Origin: Serilophus lunatus
Lineage: Eukaryota > Chordata > Aves > Passeriformes > Eurylaimidae
NCBI GenBank assembly: GCA_013399895.1
Contig: VXBA01002668.1
Coordinates: 2,305,474 to 2,369,473 of the forward strand
Direction: 5' to 3'
Length of the DNA stretch: 64,000 bases
Numbering within the stretch: the stretch's first letter is position 1; the number at the start of each line of letters is the position of its first letter. Position numbers and translations under genes: made by a program. Positions 1-13,034 of this stretch are shown here, piece by piece. The notes under the pieces are model-generated. The model saw only the letters and a program-made list of their open reading frames with translations, made no database searches and was not told the origin of the DNA.

Positions 1-1833
1 GACGTAAACTAAGGGAGATAACTGGGAAAATTTGGTCAATGCTTCTGGTGAAAATAACCTCACATTGACTGAGGCAGAAAAAAAGATTTATTCTGTTTCC
101 TGTAGCCAATAGTGGCCTGTTAGAGGATGAGTCAAGACACTTGAGGAAGTTCTTTGTACATTGTGTTCTTCAGCCCTGAACTATCTGCACCTCTGTGGTG
201 GTGATAGGTGGTGTGCATTAGATTTCATGTATGGCTGTCTACAGGATGTTACACAAGACAGCTTGTCCAGGCTCCTTATTACTCCAGACTCCTCCATCTA
301 TTGCTCCTCAGCAAACACGTGAACAGAGTAGTCATTGTCCTGTGCTGGGTTGTATCTGAACTCAGTAGCTGGGCAGTTTAGACTTCTGAGAGAGTGTTCT
401 TCCCAATCCCCATTGATGGTGTTGTGGATGCTTGAGAAGTAAGTTGAAGTACCTGTTATAATGTCTCTGAATCATGTTACCTCCGAGGGATTTCTAAGTT
501 TTAAATGAATGCTTCGATACTGAGGACTTCCAAGTCTTAAAATATTGTAGTCTCTTCAAAGGAATTCTGGTTGTCCATTAAAGTCTCTCAATTAGGAAGT
601 ATTATTTCCTTTAATGTCCCATTTGAATGACGGCAGTGAATTTTTGAAAATGGCAGCATCTAATCATACTTTGTCCCACTCCTGTTACTGGCAGGGCTGG
701 CATTCAGTGTTGTCATATTGCAGCTGGATGTCATGTCTCTGTGTCAGGCTGAGTTTATCTTGTTATTTTCTTAGACTGTTTAGTACTATCTTTTAAAGCA
801 AACATAATATTAATCTGCTCAAGAAACTATATTCCTTGCCTATATTTGAATAGTCTATTTTGCTTGAACATCAAGACAGTAATCTTGATTTCCTTTGATA
901 AGAAAGCCAATGAAATAAATGGACTTAGACAATGAAGCTGAATTCTTCATTCATCTTAGAATTCCATTTGGTTACTTCCCTGGGGAGCTTGTTCCAGTGA
1001 CCAACCACTTTCTCATTGAAGAACCTTTTCTTAATGTCTAACCTGAACTCGAGGTGGGGCCACATCAGTGCAGAGTGGAGTGGGACAGGCACCTCCCTCG
1101 ATTGGCTCTGGGCACTGTCCTAGATGCACCCCAGGATATGGCTGGCCTTTTCAGCTGCCAGGGCACACTGTTGACTTGTATACAGCTTGCCATCAACCCA
1201 ATCCCCAGATCTCTTTCCATGGGGCTGCTCTCAAGCTTCTTGTCCCTTCATTTGAACATATAACCAGAATTACCCTCCCAGGTGAAGAGTCCTTCAAAAC
1301 AACAATCCCAAGACCGCTCTGGCATGTTCAAGTCTAGTCCTATGTTTCTTTTTTTTGCTGAAAATTCCTTTGTGGCTCAAAGTTGTAAGAGAAGGTTGTA
1401 AGAGAAGTGACAATTCTGTAAGTGCCATAAAGCAACTCTTAAAATTAGCTAATTATAGATTTCTGAATGCAGATATATTTTCAAAGGTTATTAGACATTA
1501 ATTGGCAATTGATTGAACAATAGTTCTCTGCAAGATTTTGTTTAATTTATCTCAGCTTTTGAGAAATAGAAAACACTTGTTAAACTAGTTAACATTTCTT
1601 AGTAATTTGCAGTCTTGTGCTGTTGTAATAACAAATTACATTAAACAAGGCTATCTAGGCTAGCAAATAGGTGCTCTGCTAGTGCTTCAGGAAAATGGCT
1701 GGATTTAATAATTAGTTTGTGCCTTCCCTTAACATTAGGTGGATATTCGTTGTATAAAATGTATAAAGTTTATTGGGGCATTTCACTTATTGAAATGACT
1801 AATAAAAGGTACAAACATTGTTTTATTTTACAG
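1..1833 (+). other. SP4: SP4 intron (partial), AT-rich
   Basis: The window opens inside an intron of SP4, whose next exon begins at 1834. Apart from one old CR1 fragment (about 963-1332) I see no coding-like sequence. The short open frames here lack splice context and recognisable domains. The intron ends with a normal polypyrimidine tract and TTTTACAG acceptor. Confidence 0.75.
963..1332 (-). repeat. CR1 LINE fragment, antisense, with internal deletion
   Basis: On the + strand this reads like the reverse complement of the CR1 3' region. It has the ACCAACCACTTTCTCATTGAAG block, then a jump to the block around TCAGTGCAGAG, and then the CCAGGATATGGCTGGC and CATCAACCCAATCCCCAG blocks. The join near 1050 looks like an internal deletion relative to the CR1 consensus as I remember it. 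The open frames at 1054-1337 are antisense CR1 sequence, not genes. Confidence 0.75.
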
Positions 1834-2062
1834 GTCAACAGCAAGGACAGGATGGAGTCAAAGTACAGCAAGCCACAATAGCTCCTGTTACCGTAGCAGT
1901 AGGTGGCATTGCTAATGCAGCAATTGGTGCTGTTAGTCCTGATCAGATAACACAAGTGCAGCTGCAACAAGCTCAACAAGCTTCTGACCAAGAAGTGCAG
2001 CCTGGCAAGAGACTGAGAAGAGTTGCCTGCTCATGTCCTAATTGCAGAGAGGGAGAAGGAAG
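1834..2062 (+). CDS. SP4: SP4 transcription factor, exon with end of Q-rich region and Btd box
   Basis: SP4 is an Sp-family nuclear activator that binds GC/GT boxes and is prominent in neurons. This exon runs from a TTTTACAG acceptor to a GGAAG|GTAAAT donor and reads from residues GQQQGQDGVKVQQ to GEGR. It contains the glutamine-rich tail of the transactivation region (QVQLQQAQQ), the QEVQPGKRLRRVAC linker and the Btd box CSCPNC that precedes the zinc fingers in all Sp proteins. The split codon at the donor joins exactly to the next exon at 2299. Upstream SP4 exons are outside the window. The assignment to SP4 rather than SP1 or SP3 comes from the C-terminal exon at 3575, not from this exon. 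Confidence 0.95.
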
Positions 2063-2298
2063 GTAAATGTAAACTTGATCAGTGTGTATTTTAGTATCTT
2101 ATAACAGCTTGCCTCATTTTGGCATGAAACTCTCTTACATTGCCTAGATTTTTAATGTTTTCTATTAGAAAGTATATTTGTGAGGGGGTTTTCAGGTAGG
2201 GAATTATAATTGTCTCTCTTAGCATTAAATCTTTTTTCCTAATAGCTCATAATATTTTAAAATATAACTACTTGCCTGTTTAAATATGATCTTTTTAG

Positions 2299-2498
2299 AG
2301 GCAGCAATGAGCCAGGAAAAAAGAAGCAACATATCTGCCATATTGAAGGATGTGGAAAAGTTTATGGCAAGACATCTCATCTTCGAGCACATCTGCGCTG
2401 GCATACTGGGGAAAGACCATTTATATGCAACTGGATTTTTTGTGGGAAGCGATTTACAAGGAGTGATGAGTTACAAAGACATAGAAGAACCCACACAG
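2299..2498 (+). CDS. SP4: SP4 zinc fingers 1 and 2
   Basis: The exon follows a CTTTTTAG acceptor and ends CACACAG|GTTGGT. Read in the frame set by the previous exon, it begins RGSNEPGKKKQHIC. It encodes finger 1 (CHIEGCGKVYGKTSHLRAH, DNA-contact residues K, H and A) and finger 2 (FCGKRFTRSDELQRHRRTH, contacts R, E and R), including the TGER linker. These recognition residues define Sp/KLF GC-box binding. Finger 2 has isoleucine where mammalian Sp proteins usually have methionine (CNWIFC), a conservative change. The ATG-initiated open frame at 2286 is a shifted frame and should be ignored. Confidence 0.95.
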
Positions 2499-3574
2499 GT
2501 TGGTCAGGCCTTTCTGTATGCATAGTACAGCAAGTCTGAATCATAGTGGCCACAATTAAAACAGTGGTATCAAAGTTCTCACTTATTAGGTTATCTGAAA
2601 ATGACTCTTAAATGTAAATGAAGTAACTTTAAAAAGGGGACGTGATTTCAGTTTTCATCAATTCAAGCTGACTGTGAAATCGTATAAATAAAATGGGATC
2701 TGTTCCAGCTGTTCTTCTGTACCTAGGCTGGAAAAGATGACAATTTCATCCTAGATAGCTGATGTACATTAGCTTGTGCTGATCTAAAGGTAACAATTTT
2801 AGGTCAGGCATATATGATTGGTCATGGACCAGAGTCATTATTTCCACACTTGGGCTAGCTCAAACCTTAAGAAATTTAGTAACCTAGTCCATACATGAAA
2901 TTTGGTCTTTTTGGGAAGTTTCTTGAAGTTTCAAAAGAGAACTGATAAAGTAAGTTCTCTTAACAGTTCAGATTGGAAAAGTGGACATTTTAGAAGCTGA
3001 AAATTTTATCAGCCTTCATATTTCTAGCCCCAGGAGAGTGTATCCCTCTCCCTGTCCCTCCTCCCCCAATTTACAGCACTGAATGTCTAAGTACGAATGA
3101 CAATTGAACACTGATAGGACCGTTTAGTATGTTGAATTTGTCTCTCTAGATGTAGATTTTATACATCCTCATGAAGCATTGGGATTCATGTTTCCAAACT
3201 CCCTTCCTGTCACTGTCAACTAAATCACAAAAATATTCTTATAAAAAGCTACCAAGTCATTCTTTGAGGGCTTTTGCCTCCTTTATGTTATTTGATTTAT
3301 GGAAGTTTATGAAAATTATCTGGCAACCTGAAATTCAAACTTCTCCTGAGAAAATCACAGCATAGCAAATAATTTTTGAGAACGTTTTAGTAGTGAATTG
3401 CCAGAAGCCTGTGGCTGAACAGAACACACCTGGTAGTCATGTAGAAAGGAAAATATTGTATCCTTTTAAAGACGCTTCAAATGTTGAACAGAATAGGGTC
3501 AGATTCAAATGATCAAGCAGAGTTCAGTGCTCTCATTCAGTTAACATTTTGTTTTTGTTCCTCTTTTAAAAAAG

Positions 3575-3822
3575 GTGAAAAGAGATTTGAGTGCCCAGAA
3601 TGTTCTAAAAGGTTTATGCGAAGTGACCACCTCTCAAAACATGTCAAAACTCATCAGAACAAGAAGGGCGGTGGAACAGCCCTTGCTATTGTTACCTCAG
3701 GAGAACTGGACTCTTCAGTTACTGAGGTTCTTGGTTCTCCAAGAATTGTCACTGTTGCTGCCATTTCTCAAGATTCAAACCCAGCAACCCCTAATGTTTC
3801 AACAAACATGGAAGAATTCTGA
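3575..3822 (+). CDS. SP4: SP4 zinc finger 3 and C terminus, terminal coding exon
   Basis: The exon follows an AAAAAAG acceptor and opens GEKRFECPECSKRFMRSDHL, the third C2H2 finger (contacts R, D and L), ending HVKTHQNKKGG. The tail contains TALAIVTSGELDSSVTEV and ends NVSTNMEEF before TGA at 3820-3822. That tail is characteristic of SP4: SP1 ends in a different sequence (ISGNGF) and SP3 in another (SGNETME). The frame is open and splice phases agree across all three exons, so the gene looks intact and functional here. Confidence 0.97.
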
Positions 3823-4671
3823 AAGGATCATTTATATGGACACCTAGTGCTGCACTTAAGTTTACATACCTTTCAGGATATGGAAGTGGGCTGGTAAAGT
3901 GGATTACAGAGCAGGAAATCATTTTTTCAGTCATGACTTCTGTAAGTGTTCCAAGTTGAAGGGTCAACATGGGAAGTGTACACCGGTGCAACAAGACAAA
4001 AATTTCAAAAATACGAGCAACGCAAATTGATGACTGGATAAACAGGTGGAAGAATAGTATTTCCATACTGTACTTTTTTAGTCATATGTCTGTATATTCT
4101 GTAATGATTTTAAGTGAACTTTATTGCCCTATTTTAGCACTGTATGGTAATGTGTTTATAAAACCAGATAGTATCAATGTAAAACAGGGTGGACTTTGAC
4201 TAGGATTAATAGCATTTGATGAAGGTACTTTGTTTTTAACTGAATTTGTAATATTTTCGTGAAAGCATCCTTTTCCCATAAGGCTCAGCAAAACTGAATA
4301 CAGGATGAACAAGAGTGGATATATTTTAGATTTTCACTCAGTCCATACAACACATCAGTTAATTTTGGCCATCTTTTCTCAAGTTTTAGAACTACTGAAA
4401 TAGCAGCTGGATGATGCATGCTGTGAAGTGGTTCTGAGGTGGACCTCAGATTAATTTTGACCACTACATTATAGTAGTGTGTATAAATGACAATCAGTGT
4501 TTTAATTCCTCTCTTTGTGTAGAGAGCTAAGGTTATGTAGAATTAATGTATACAGTAGGAAAGATCAAACCATAGAAAGATATTCACGTAAGATTTTACA
4601 AAAGTAATGTTATCTTTATGTAGAGGAAAAAATTGCGTCAATTTTTGGTGATTCATTTCATTATATATGTC

Positions 4672-4752
4672 CCTGCCCATGGCGAGCGGGTTGGAAGTAG
4701 GGGATCTTTCAAGTCCCTTCCAACCCAAACCGTTCTATGGTTCTATGATTCT
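4672..4752 (+). repeat. CR1 LINE 3' terminus
   Basis: Contains GGGTTGGAAGTAGGGGATC and CCCTTCCAACCCAAACCG, followed by the octamer tail GTTCTATGGTTCTATGATTC. This is the typical CR1 3' end. It lies inside the SP4 3' UTR in the sense orientation. Confidence 0.85.
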
Positions 4753-6676
4753 GTATTTTAAAACATCTGTGGCCCATTTCTAACTCGTAGGTAACTTGAA
4801 TCTTAAAAACTCAATCTTAGCTATTCAAATGTTTTAATTCTGTTAGAATTCATGGAAATTAATCAGACAATTGACTGTTGTAGCTCATTCTCCAGTATCT
4901 CCTTTCTGTAAATACTCTTATTATGTCGTGGTTCATGTGCTGAGTTCTTTGTGCTTTGACTTAATAGCCAAAGAAAATAATTAATTATTACATTTTAACA
5001 ACAACAACAACAAAAAGTAAGTAAACATTTTCTCACTTTTCCCCTAAATGTCACTGTCTCTGTTTTCTCTTCAAGGATAATATGTGGGCTGGTATTTATT
5101 ATCTGTTTATTATCTGTTACCTATCAAATCTTATATTGAGCCTCCAACCACAAAATAAGCTGAGAAAAGAGAAATGTTGTTATCTTTTTTGCAACGTGGC
5201 TTTTGTTTCAAAGGTTTAGTTACATTTTCAGATGTGACAGTGAATATAGAGGAAATGGAAAAAATCCACAACAAAAACTGCATTTTCTATGTGAAAATTG
5301 CAGTATGCACCAGGAGGAAAGATGGCCAAATATTTCATTACAAGATTTTTAATTACTTCCCATAGGCATAGATGTAACCTTTTACATCTAAAATCATTTG
5401 TTAATAAATTCTCATGACCAGTTTTTAGAGAGATTTATACACCAAAATATTTTTGACATAACTAAAGGAAGTACAGTGCAAGAAGGATAAGACTTTCTTT
5501 TCCCCTGCAAATTATGAAGGGAAGAATGTGTGTGGTAGCTGTTAGTTTGCAAGATATAGCAGATACCCTATGCATTCTCTCGAAAACATATACTTCTCAT
5601 CTGAACACTTTATCAATCTTGTGGTGTTTTCTGTATTTTTGAAGCAAAAGAAATACCAATCTGTTTACACTGTGTACACTTTAGGCCAGCCCGTTGTAGC
5701 AAAATACTAAGCTGAGGGTATTTTATACTTTCAGTTTACATAAAAAGCTTTGAGATTAAAGAAAAACAATTTTACACTGTGGTTATAAATTTCAAGTTTC
5801 TTAAAGCTTTTTTAGACTTGTAACAGAGTCTTTAAATTTTAGTTGGGTTTTGTACATTATTTTGTATATTTTATTTAAAGTACTCTTAACTGATGTATCT
5901 GGATTTAAAACATCAGAATCAATTAGGTGTTACATTTAATACAGATGAACATTAGGTAGTATTAACTGTTAATTTTATTATATAGGAAATGAAATGTCAA
6001 ATATATATTTTATCATTATGCTTCACAATCAGTGCTCTACATTTCTTTATGCAAAGAAGAGCTTTCCTAATGTTAATATCGTGTTTCCTAAAAGTTAACA
6101 GTTTTTGTAAACTGAAGTTACAAGCATTCTGCACAACCATTTCATATGTCATTATTTCCATGCATACTTATGTATGCATATAGAAAACTGAAGTAATTTT
6201 TAATCTGCAATATATCCCTATTATAGATGTATCCAACTCTAAATCTGGTTGGCTTCATAGCATCCCGAGTACATTAACTTGTGTTAGCAGGTGCACCTTT
6301 TACCGCTGGAATTAGAAACATTTTGACAGTCTGTTCTGCATACCATTCAGAATCCACTTTTCTGTCTTAAAAGGATCGTAAATTTCAATGTCCTTTATTT
6401 GACTCAGTGGGATATAGCTGTTGTAAGTAATAGGGCACAGATGTGCAGTAGTATCTTGTTTAATGGCATTTCACTGTTCATTCCCTTTGCCACCATTAAA
6501 AATTTTGCTTTATTGTAATTATCAGTGCAAAGTGTATTTACCATGGTAGAACTCCAGTGTTAGAATAGTTTTTTTCTTACAATATACTTTCTTTGGTTAG
6601 GTTTGTGTATGTGTTGCCGATTACATTAGCAATTGGTGTTAAGTCATTATTTATCACATTCTTTCATGAGAGCAGT

Positions 6677-6682
6677 AATAAA
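6677..6682 (+). terminator. Candidate proximal poly(A) signal of SP4
   Basis: AATAAA followed within 10 bases by GTGTGTAATC. This is a plausible proximal cleavage signal for the SP4 message. It is inferred from the motif only. Confidence 0.35.
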
Positions 6683-7248
6683 AGTGTGTAATCTAGGAGA
6701 AAAAGTTAATTTGTCAAAGTTAAGTAAGCATGATGTTTAGGTCCTATTTTTCAATTTTATAACTGTTTTATTGTAACAATATTTGTATTTAAGTCTTCAT
6801 TTTAATGCCTTGTGGTGTTTTTTTATGCATGTCACTGAATTGTCATCCTGCAAGAATTGATGTGCAGCATAGGGTATTAAATCTACATAATGATTTTGAA
6901 ACAGAAAAATAGTTGATGGTAAAAATGTAAATGTTTTGCAAAAATTCCTTATAAAAAAAGTTTTGTAGTAATATTTCACTTGTAAATTTTTCTAAAAAAA
7001 AATGGAAAAGGAAAAAAATGAGAGTAACATTTCCCCACATCTAGAATTTAGAAATTAATTCTGCCAGCAAAGCCTGTAAGGCATTAATCTGACACTTTTA
7101 CAATGCTGATTTGTATAATTTTTTTGGTGGGTTTGGAACTAAAATCATGTACAAGTTGTTGCCTGCAATAACATTTTGCAAGTAACCTATTAAAATTCCC
7201 TTGAGTTTAAAAGGTTTCTTCATTTAATTGCTTACAATATAAAGCAGC

Positions 7249-7254
7249 AATAAA
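7249..7254 (+). terminator. Candidate distal poly(A) signal of SP4
   Basis: AATAAA followed by TATGTTTGTGTGCTAATC, a GT-rich downstream element at the right spacing. This makes it the better of the two candidate ends for the SP4 transcript. Confidence 0.4.
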
Positions 7255-7889
7255 TTATGTTTGTGTGCTAATCTCTTCATCAAGAAAAACACTAGAAAAC
7301 AAATGCTTCTCAATGGGTAAAGGTTGGCAGTAGCTTCTGGATTTGCGTAATTAAGACCTGTACTTGCTGGTCAGCATTTCCCAACTGGCAGACTCCCAGC
7401 AGGGAATTAAACCAGCAGATTCTAGCTCAGCATGAATTCTGTGGGGTTTGTTCAGCTCTTGCAAATGGAAGCTACAGTTATTCCTGAACATACCAAAGGA
7501 ATAACCAATGGGGAAAAAATTTCTAAGGTAAGGAGTATGTATGCACACACAGAGAGATAAATAATACAAATTTTAAAAACTGAAGATAATTCAGTTTGAG
7601 AGAAATAAATAATAGAAGTGTCATTGTATTGCACACAAGGAGTGAATATAACAAATAAATGGAAACTTGAAAGTACTGACTTCAACTCAGAAAATACATT
7701 GAGCTTTTCTTAGTGAAATGTCAACAGGCTTCTGCATTGTGTTATAATAAAATAACTTTTATGGTATACTAAATTGCTAATTAGAATGGTATAGTAATTA
7801 TTTTTTAGAGTACTAAAAGAATTTTTATTATAAACTTTACTGTATTTTTGCAGTGAACAAGTAATAGTATTTCACAAAGGAAGAAATAA

Positions 7890-8025
7890 ACACAGAATCA
7901 CAGAGTTGTTTAGGTTGGAAAAGACCTGTAAGATTATTGAGCCCAACTAAAAAGCTAACACTGCAAAACCCACCACTAAACTATGTTCCTAAGCACACCA
8001 TCTACACAGAAGAAGTCCACTTCCT
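7890..8025 (-). repeat. CR1 LINE fragment, antisense
   Basis: ACACAGAATCACAGAGTT followed by TTTAGGTTGGAAAAGACC and a GCCCAACTAAAAAGCTAACAC block matches the reverse complement of the CR1 3' end. The homology fades after the CCACCACTAAACTATG and CTAAGCACACCATCTAC blocks. Confidence 0.85.
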
Positions 8026-11000
8026 TGTTTCATCTTCCAAAGGAAGATAAAGTTTAAAATTTGGGACTTCCAGCCTTATACTGAAAGACAGAATCATCTT
8101 TCCTAAGTAACATGTAAAATAAATTATCCTTATTGTACGTTTGATGAAATACCTGTTAAAGTCTCAATAGCTTCTATTTGAATATCAGACAAACTCACTG
8201 ACTAAAGTCAAATTATGTTGTAATTTGAAGTAAATGTATCTGACCAACTAATATGTCTTTATTGGCCAATTTTTTAGTATTGTAGCACTGGTGTGTTTTG
8301 GAGCAAATTCTACATTATTGGTAAGAGATTAGTCCTCTGTTGCACCATTTCAATTACTCAATATCAGAAAATTTAATGTTCTCTGGTAAGGACATTAAGG
8401 ATGAATGTGCATGTTACATTTTACCCTTTTAGTCCTTCAAGTGTGATTGTTCTACTCTGAAGCGTGAAGTGTAATACTGATTTGAGTAATTTTTTCTACA
8501 ACTGTAAGTTCACTACCATTAATAGAATCATCTGAAATTAAGTTTTGTATTTATTCCATTAGCTTAATTTTATATCCACCTAGGTAACAAATACTAGGAT
8601 GGGATTTTATCTATATTTAATATTAACATTTAATTCATACTCAACTTCCTACTGTCGCCTTCACTTCCTTATGCCATCCATGCCCTTTCTTTCTGTTCCT
8701 TTCCCTTCCCCTCAAGCTACTTGCATTATTTCCTGATATCCTGAGATTTGTCAGTGGATGTGGGAGTGCTGTGGGGACCTAGAGCTAGCATGTGCTATCT
8801 TTGCTTGATAGAATATTTTCCGTGGAGAGAGGACAGCAACATACTTTTTCTAGCAGAACAGCCTTGCTCTAAAAATGTGATCACAGGCAGCTGAATTGGT
8901 GCTGTGATCAGCTGATGTGAATGTCACGATAAGCACTTCCTTAACTAAGATAGACAGGAAACAATGGTGAGTGGGGGATCAGGCTCTATGTGCCCATGCA
9001 AGTCATTTACCATTAACAGAAATGTTGGAAGGGCCCTAATTATGGCATGGAATTGTCTGCTGCTTCTTTAGAAGCACTTGAGTTAAATTTATAGGTTGCA
9101 AAAGATTGTTGATACCCTCCAATATTTATGAATTGTTACAAAGTAATATGTTTCTTCAACTCATTCCGCTGTCGTTACTGAAGTACTTTTCTGTCCAGTT
9201 TATTGTGATTTGTTGGGTGGTTTTCATAGCAAGTATCAAAAATTACCTCCTTCTAAATTGCCAGATCAAAGAACACAGGCATTTCTTTGACTTACATGAG
9301 CAGCCACGTGCAATGTAAGATTCATAATATCCAAATTCAAAGCTTTGCCTATCATTTCTACTTTTATGTATGGAAAATGCCTAGCCTTCAAGCATTTAAT
9401 AATTTCTTCAATTTTAGCACAACTTTTTGAAAAGTAAAAAATATTTTAACCTGTATGGTTTCTCCTAGGAAGAAGCAACTGTTCTAAACTGAAGTGTGTT
9501 GGAGACAATAAATATTTAGAGGTTTCTTTACCAGATACATTTTATAGCATTTCTAGAATTTTTCACTTCCTCTTTTGCATCTGTCCCCTGTGCTGTATCC
9601 TGGCCTGGGTTGCCATTAAAACCTTTCTCACTGCATTTGCAAATGCTGTATCTTTTTATTTGAATAATCCCTTGCTTCTTGCTAAAACATTGCAGACACA
9701 CATAGCCCGGACAAAAGAAGTGCACTCTCAAAAATTTATATTGGAAAACTCTTTTGGAACATACTTGAGTTGAATGAGGTCTCTGTTCCATTTCCACATA
9801 TCATGGAAGCATAATCCAGGGTAGAATGAAAATTAAGAGTAAGTTTGTAGGGCAGGGGGTATTTCTTGAAAACAGTTTGTACTGCTTGTCTGAAATTCTA
9901 CTAGGAATTAATTTTTAAGCTTTTTTAATACATAGTTTTGACACTTGCATATATTTTAAAGGAAAGTCTTGGGACAAATTCCAGGAAGAAGCCAATCTCA
10001 AAACCTTTTGGTGTTGACACATTTGATGCAATTTTGAAAGATTTTTAATGTAACTAAAAGGAAGGGAAACATGCTCTCATAGACATATTCGTATTTTTTA
10101 AAAATGTAACTGAATTAATGAGGTCTTGATTTATTTTCATAGCTTCAATTTAGTAACTTAAACTACTGATGATGGATGATACGTGTGTCTGCTGAGTGAG
10201 TCACATACATCTTTCGGGAGTTACTTTAAAGATTTTTGAGTTTGTTCTTCAACAAGTATGTAAAACACTATACTTTTTCTAACTCCTTTTAGTCAGTTCT
10301 ATTTCAGTCTTATGCATTCTCTGCTTATAATTTTAAAAATCTAAGGAATTAATATGTAAAATTACACAGGTGGGTGGAAAAAAGCCAGGAAAGTGAAAGC
10401 CAGACAAAGTTAAATAATGTTTTTTCTAATCTTCTATTTTACTTTTATCCTGTTATAACTTTAGCTTAGGCATGCCAAATTTTCATTACCTTCTGTCAGA
10501 AACTGACAGGAAACTTCCATAACTAGACATGGGAAGAAGTGTTTATTTAAAGAAAAAACGGCAGCTAGAGCATAAACAGGGTTCTGGTTGGGGTACCTTT
10601 TCCCCCTAAAGTGCTAGGTTTCTATTGACAAATGTCATTAAAGCTTGCTGCTACTCATAAAGGGTAACAAAATAATCAAAGGAGACAAGAATTACCTGAG
10701 AGTGGGTCAAGAGGGGTGATGTTTAATTAGCAAAAAATAAAAACGTACATTAAAAACAGGAGGCTGAAGAACAAAACCAAACCTGAATGAAATCAAAAAT
10801 GGTACTACGGAAATAGCAACATTAGTAGTTACTATATTGAGGTAGAAGGAGGTGGAGGATTGTCCCTTTGTAAATACACATTTTTTTCTTTTATGCTTTT
10901 GACTTTTGAAACAATGCTGCTCATGCACATAGTTCAGGGAGCTTCTTTCTATCTTGAGCAGAAGACACAGGTTACTCAGTAGATTCACTACTAAAAGGTC

Positions 11001-12980
11001 TTCAAAAGTCGAAATCCTTGTTAATGTTTTGTATTTCTGAACTGCTGGATTTGCAGACATTGGAATACGGTTAAAAGTAGAGTCCCAAGGGAGCTGTGCA
11101 TGGACATAGTAAACGTCAATCATCCTGGATCTATTACCATCTGTTTACACTAAGATAAGCAATCAATTTTTACAGGTTGTCATAAAACAGATTTTTCGAC
11201 TGATAAATAAAAAAATCAATTCCTTCAGCTTTTTTTCCCTTCCTCTTTTATAGCAGCATGCAACTATGCAGAAATCAAGTTGGTAGCCTTGATGGAAGAA
11301 AAAATACTCTGGTTTTTTTTCCCAAGTAAAAAGAGATTAAGACCTGATATAGCAATACCTTTAGCTCCTGCTCTTAAATATGGGCACAACTGATTTCACT
11401 GTCTTCCAGCACAAATTTACCGAAAAACTTCAAATTATGTATTTCAGATGCATTATGGTCAATATGGCTTTCACATTACACAATCCACGTTTCTACATTA
11501 GCATCTATAAGTTTCAGTTTTGTTGAACTAAATGCCTGAAGCCTCTTCTGAAACTGACATTGAAACCTTTGAGTATCTTTCTACTTTTACATTTTCACTT
11601 TCAAAACTATTTTGCCATTGTGGATCACCTAGATACCTCTTTGATTGCTACTTATTTCTGCTGTTTGGCCAGTAATGAGTGATTGCACCCTTGTTCTTCC
11701 TTTAATTGTGATTGTTCAAAATCCTCTATCTTCTGCTTGTTTTAGCACAGTAGTCTGTTACCACACTGTTAGAATAAAATTTCTTTTAAGAATAAAATTT
11801 ATTTTAAAATAGTCTCTGAAGAACTCTAGTCTATTTTAGATTGATACGTAATTCATTGGTGGCAGCTGACTGATCACCCAGTAATGTGCATGTGAAGAGT
11901 AGAGAGCTGGAGAGCAGTGGAGTGTGTAACAAGCCAATATGTAAAGAGGCTTTTACCTGCAAAAATGCTACATTTAATCTCATCTTTATTTGGTCTCTTC
12001 CATTCTCTCGGGTTCTGCATGTGCCCTACAGAAAAAAAAAATCATCATCTCTTGTCTTGAGATGTCTAGCAAAAGCACAGGAACACATGCAGTGAAAAGC
12101 TGACTGACAAATATTTATTACAATTAACCCCTACCAGTTGGACAGCAATGACACATGCAGGAAAAAAAAAGGCGAAAGCTATTGTAGAAGACGATAACAG
12201 ATTTCAAATGTGTCACAGGTTCAGAGAAAGAATTCAGAGGAGGTTAACTTTTTGTCATCTCGAAGAAGTAAATATCCATATACCACAATGATCTGTATGA
12301 ATCCTTTCATTTGAATGGCATGACAGAATGTACTGTGTGATCCCTCAGCTGAACTAGCTAGACAAAACTCATCACAAAGATTCTACAAGCAGCTTTTAAT
12401 AAGGATCAGAAAATTATTTTTTGAGGTGCCAACCTTTCTCATTTCAGGGAAGAAAAACTTCTATTCTACTACTCATGGAAATCTTAGAGATCAGTATCTT
12501 TTTCACATACATCTAGTCAATCATCACCTTACATCCCTCAAGATTTAATATTATGATTATGATATTATGATTTCAAAATACTGTTGAATTTGTCTGTTAG
12601 TCATCTGTTCATTGTTCTTCTATCTGGCCAACTAAGAGATTCAAATATCCACTCTATATATTGGGTCTATTCATGGTGCCACAGCTACAGCAGGTAACTA
12701 CAAAATTTACATTGAAGCTTTCACTCAATCTCTTGCTGAATTGCACTGCTAGAAGACCTTCTGCTGAATATTTGAGGTAAGATTTAAAGAAACAAAAGGA
12801 TTATCAGAAAAAGAATAAAGCAAATAAATCTTGAGGATAAATTATGTCAGTAACTGAGGTTACGGAAGTCAGGAAGATACTTTTGGTCAACCTTTAGGAT
12901 TTTTAGCCCTTGTTTATAGAATTTTTTAGGTTTTCTTTAAAGCATGTTGTACTTGATTTCCTCACAAGAGCATTACTTGT
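8026..12980. other. Intergenic, no gene seen
   Basis: AT-rich DNA between the SP4 3' end and the CpG island. It contains no splice-flanked coding block I recognise. The longest open frame (10707-11123, - strand, 138 codons) has low-complexity hydrophobic composition and no recognisable domain. I treat it as chance in AT-rich sequence. Confidence 0.6.
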
Positions 12981-12986
12981 GATAGA

Positions 12987-13034
<48 letters not shown>
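12981..13034 (+). repeat. Compound microsatellite (GATA)6(GACA)7
   Basis: Six GATA units switch abruptly to seven GACA units without interruption. Such GATA/GACA compounds are Bkm-type simple repeats and are often polymorphic. Confidence 0.97.

Larger units (their letters stand above)
3823..7275 (+). other. SP4: SP4 3' UTR (probable extent)
   Basis: AT-rich sequence without conserved open frames follows the SP4 stop. SP4 messages in other vertebrates have a long 3' UTR, so I assign this stretch to it by inference. Candidate AATAAA signals lie at 6677-6682 and 7249-7254. The second is followed by a TG-rich stretch (TTGTGTGCT), as expected of a cleavage site. A CR1 3' end is embedded at about 4672-4752. 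The exact end needs 3'-end transcript reads. Confidence 0.55.

Noticed and set aside
2286..2525. 79-codon + strand frame starting in the SP4 finger exon
   Set aside because: It is a shifted frame of the true SP4 zinc-finger exon and runs through its donor into the intron.
10707..11123. 138-codon - strand frame
   Set aside because: Hydrophobic low-complexity translation in AT-rich intergenic DNA, with no domain and no conserved context.
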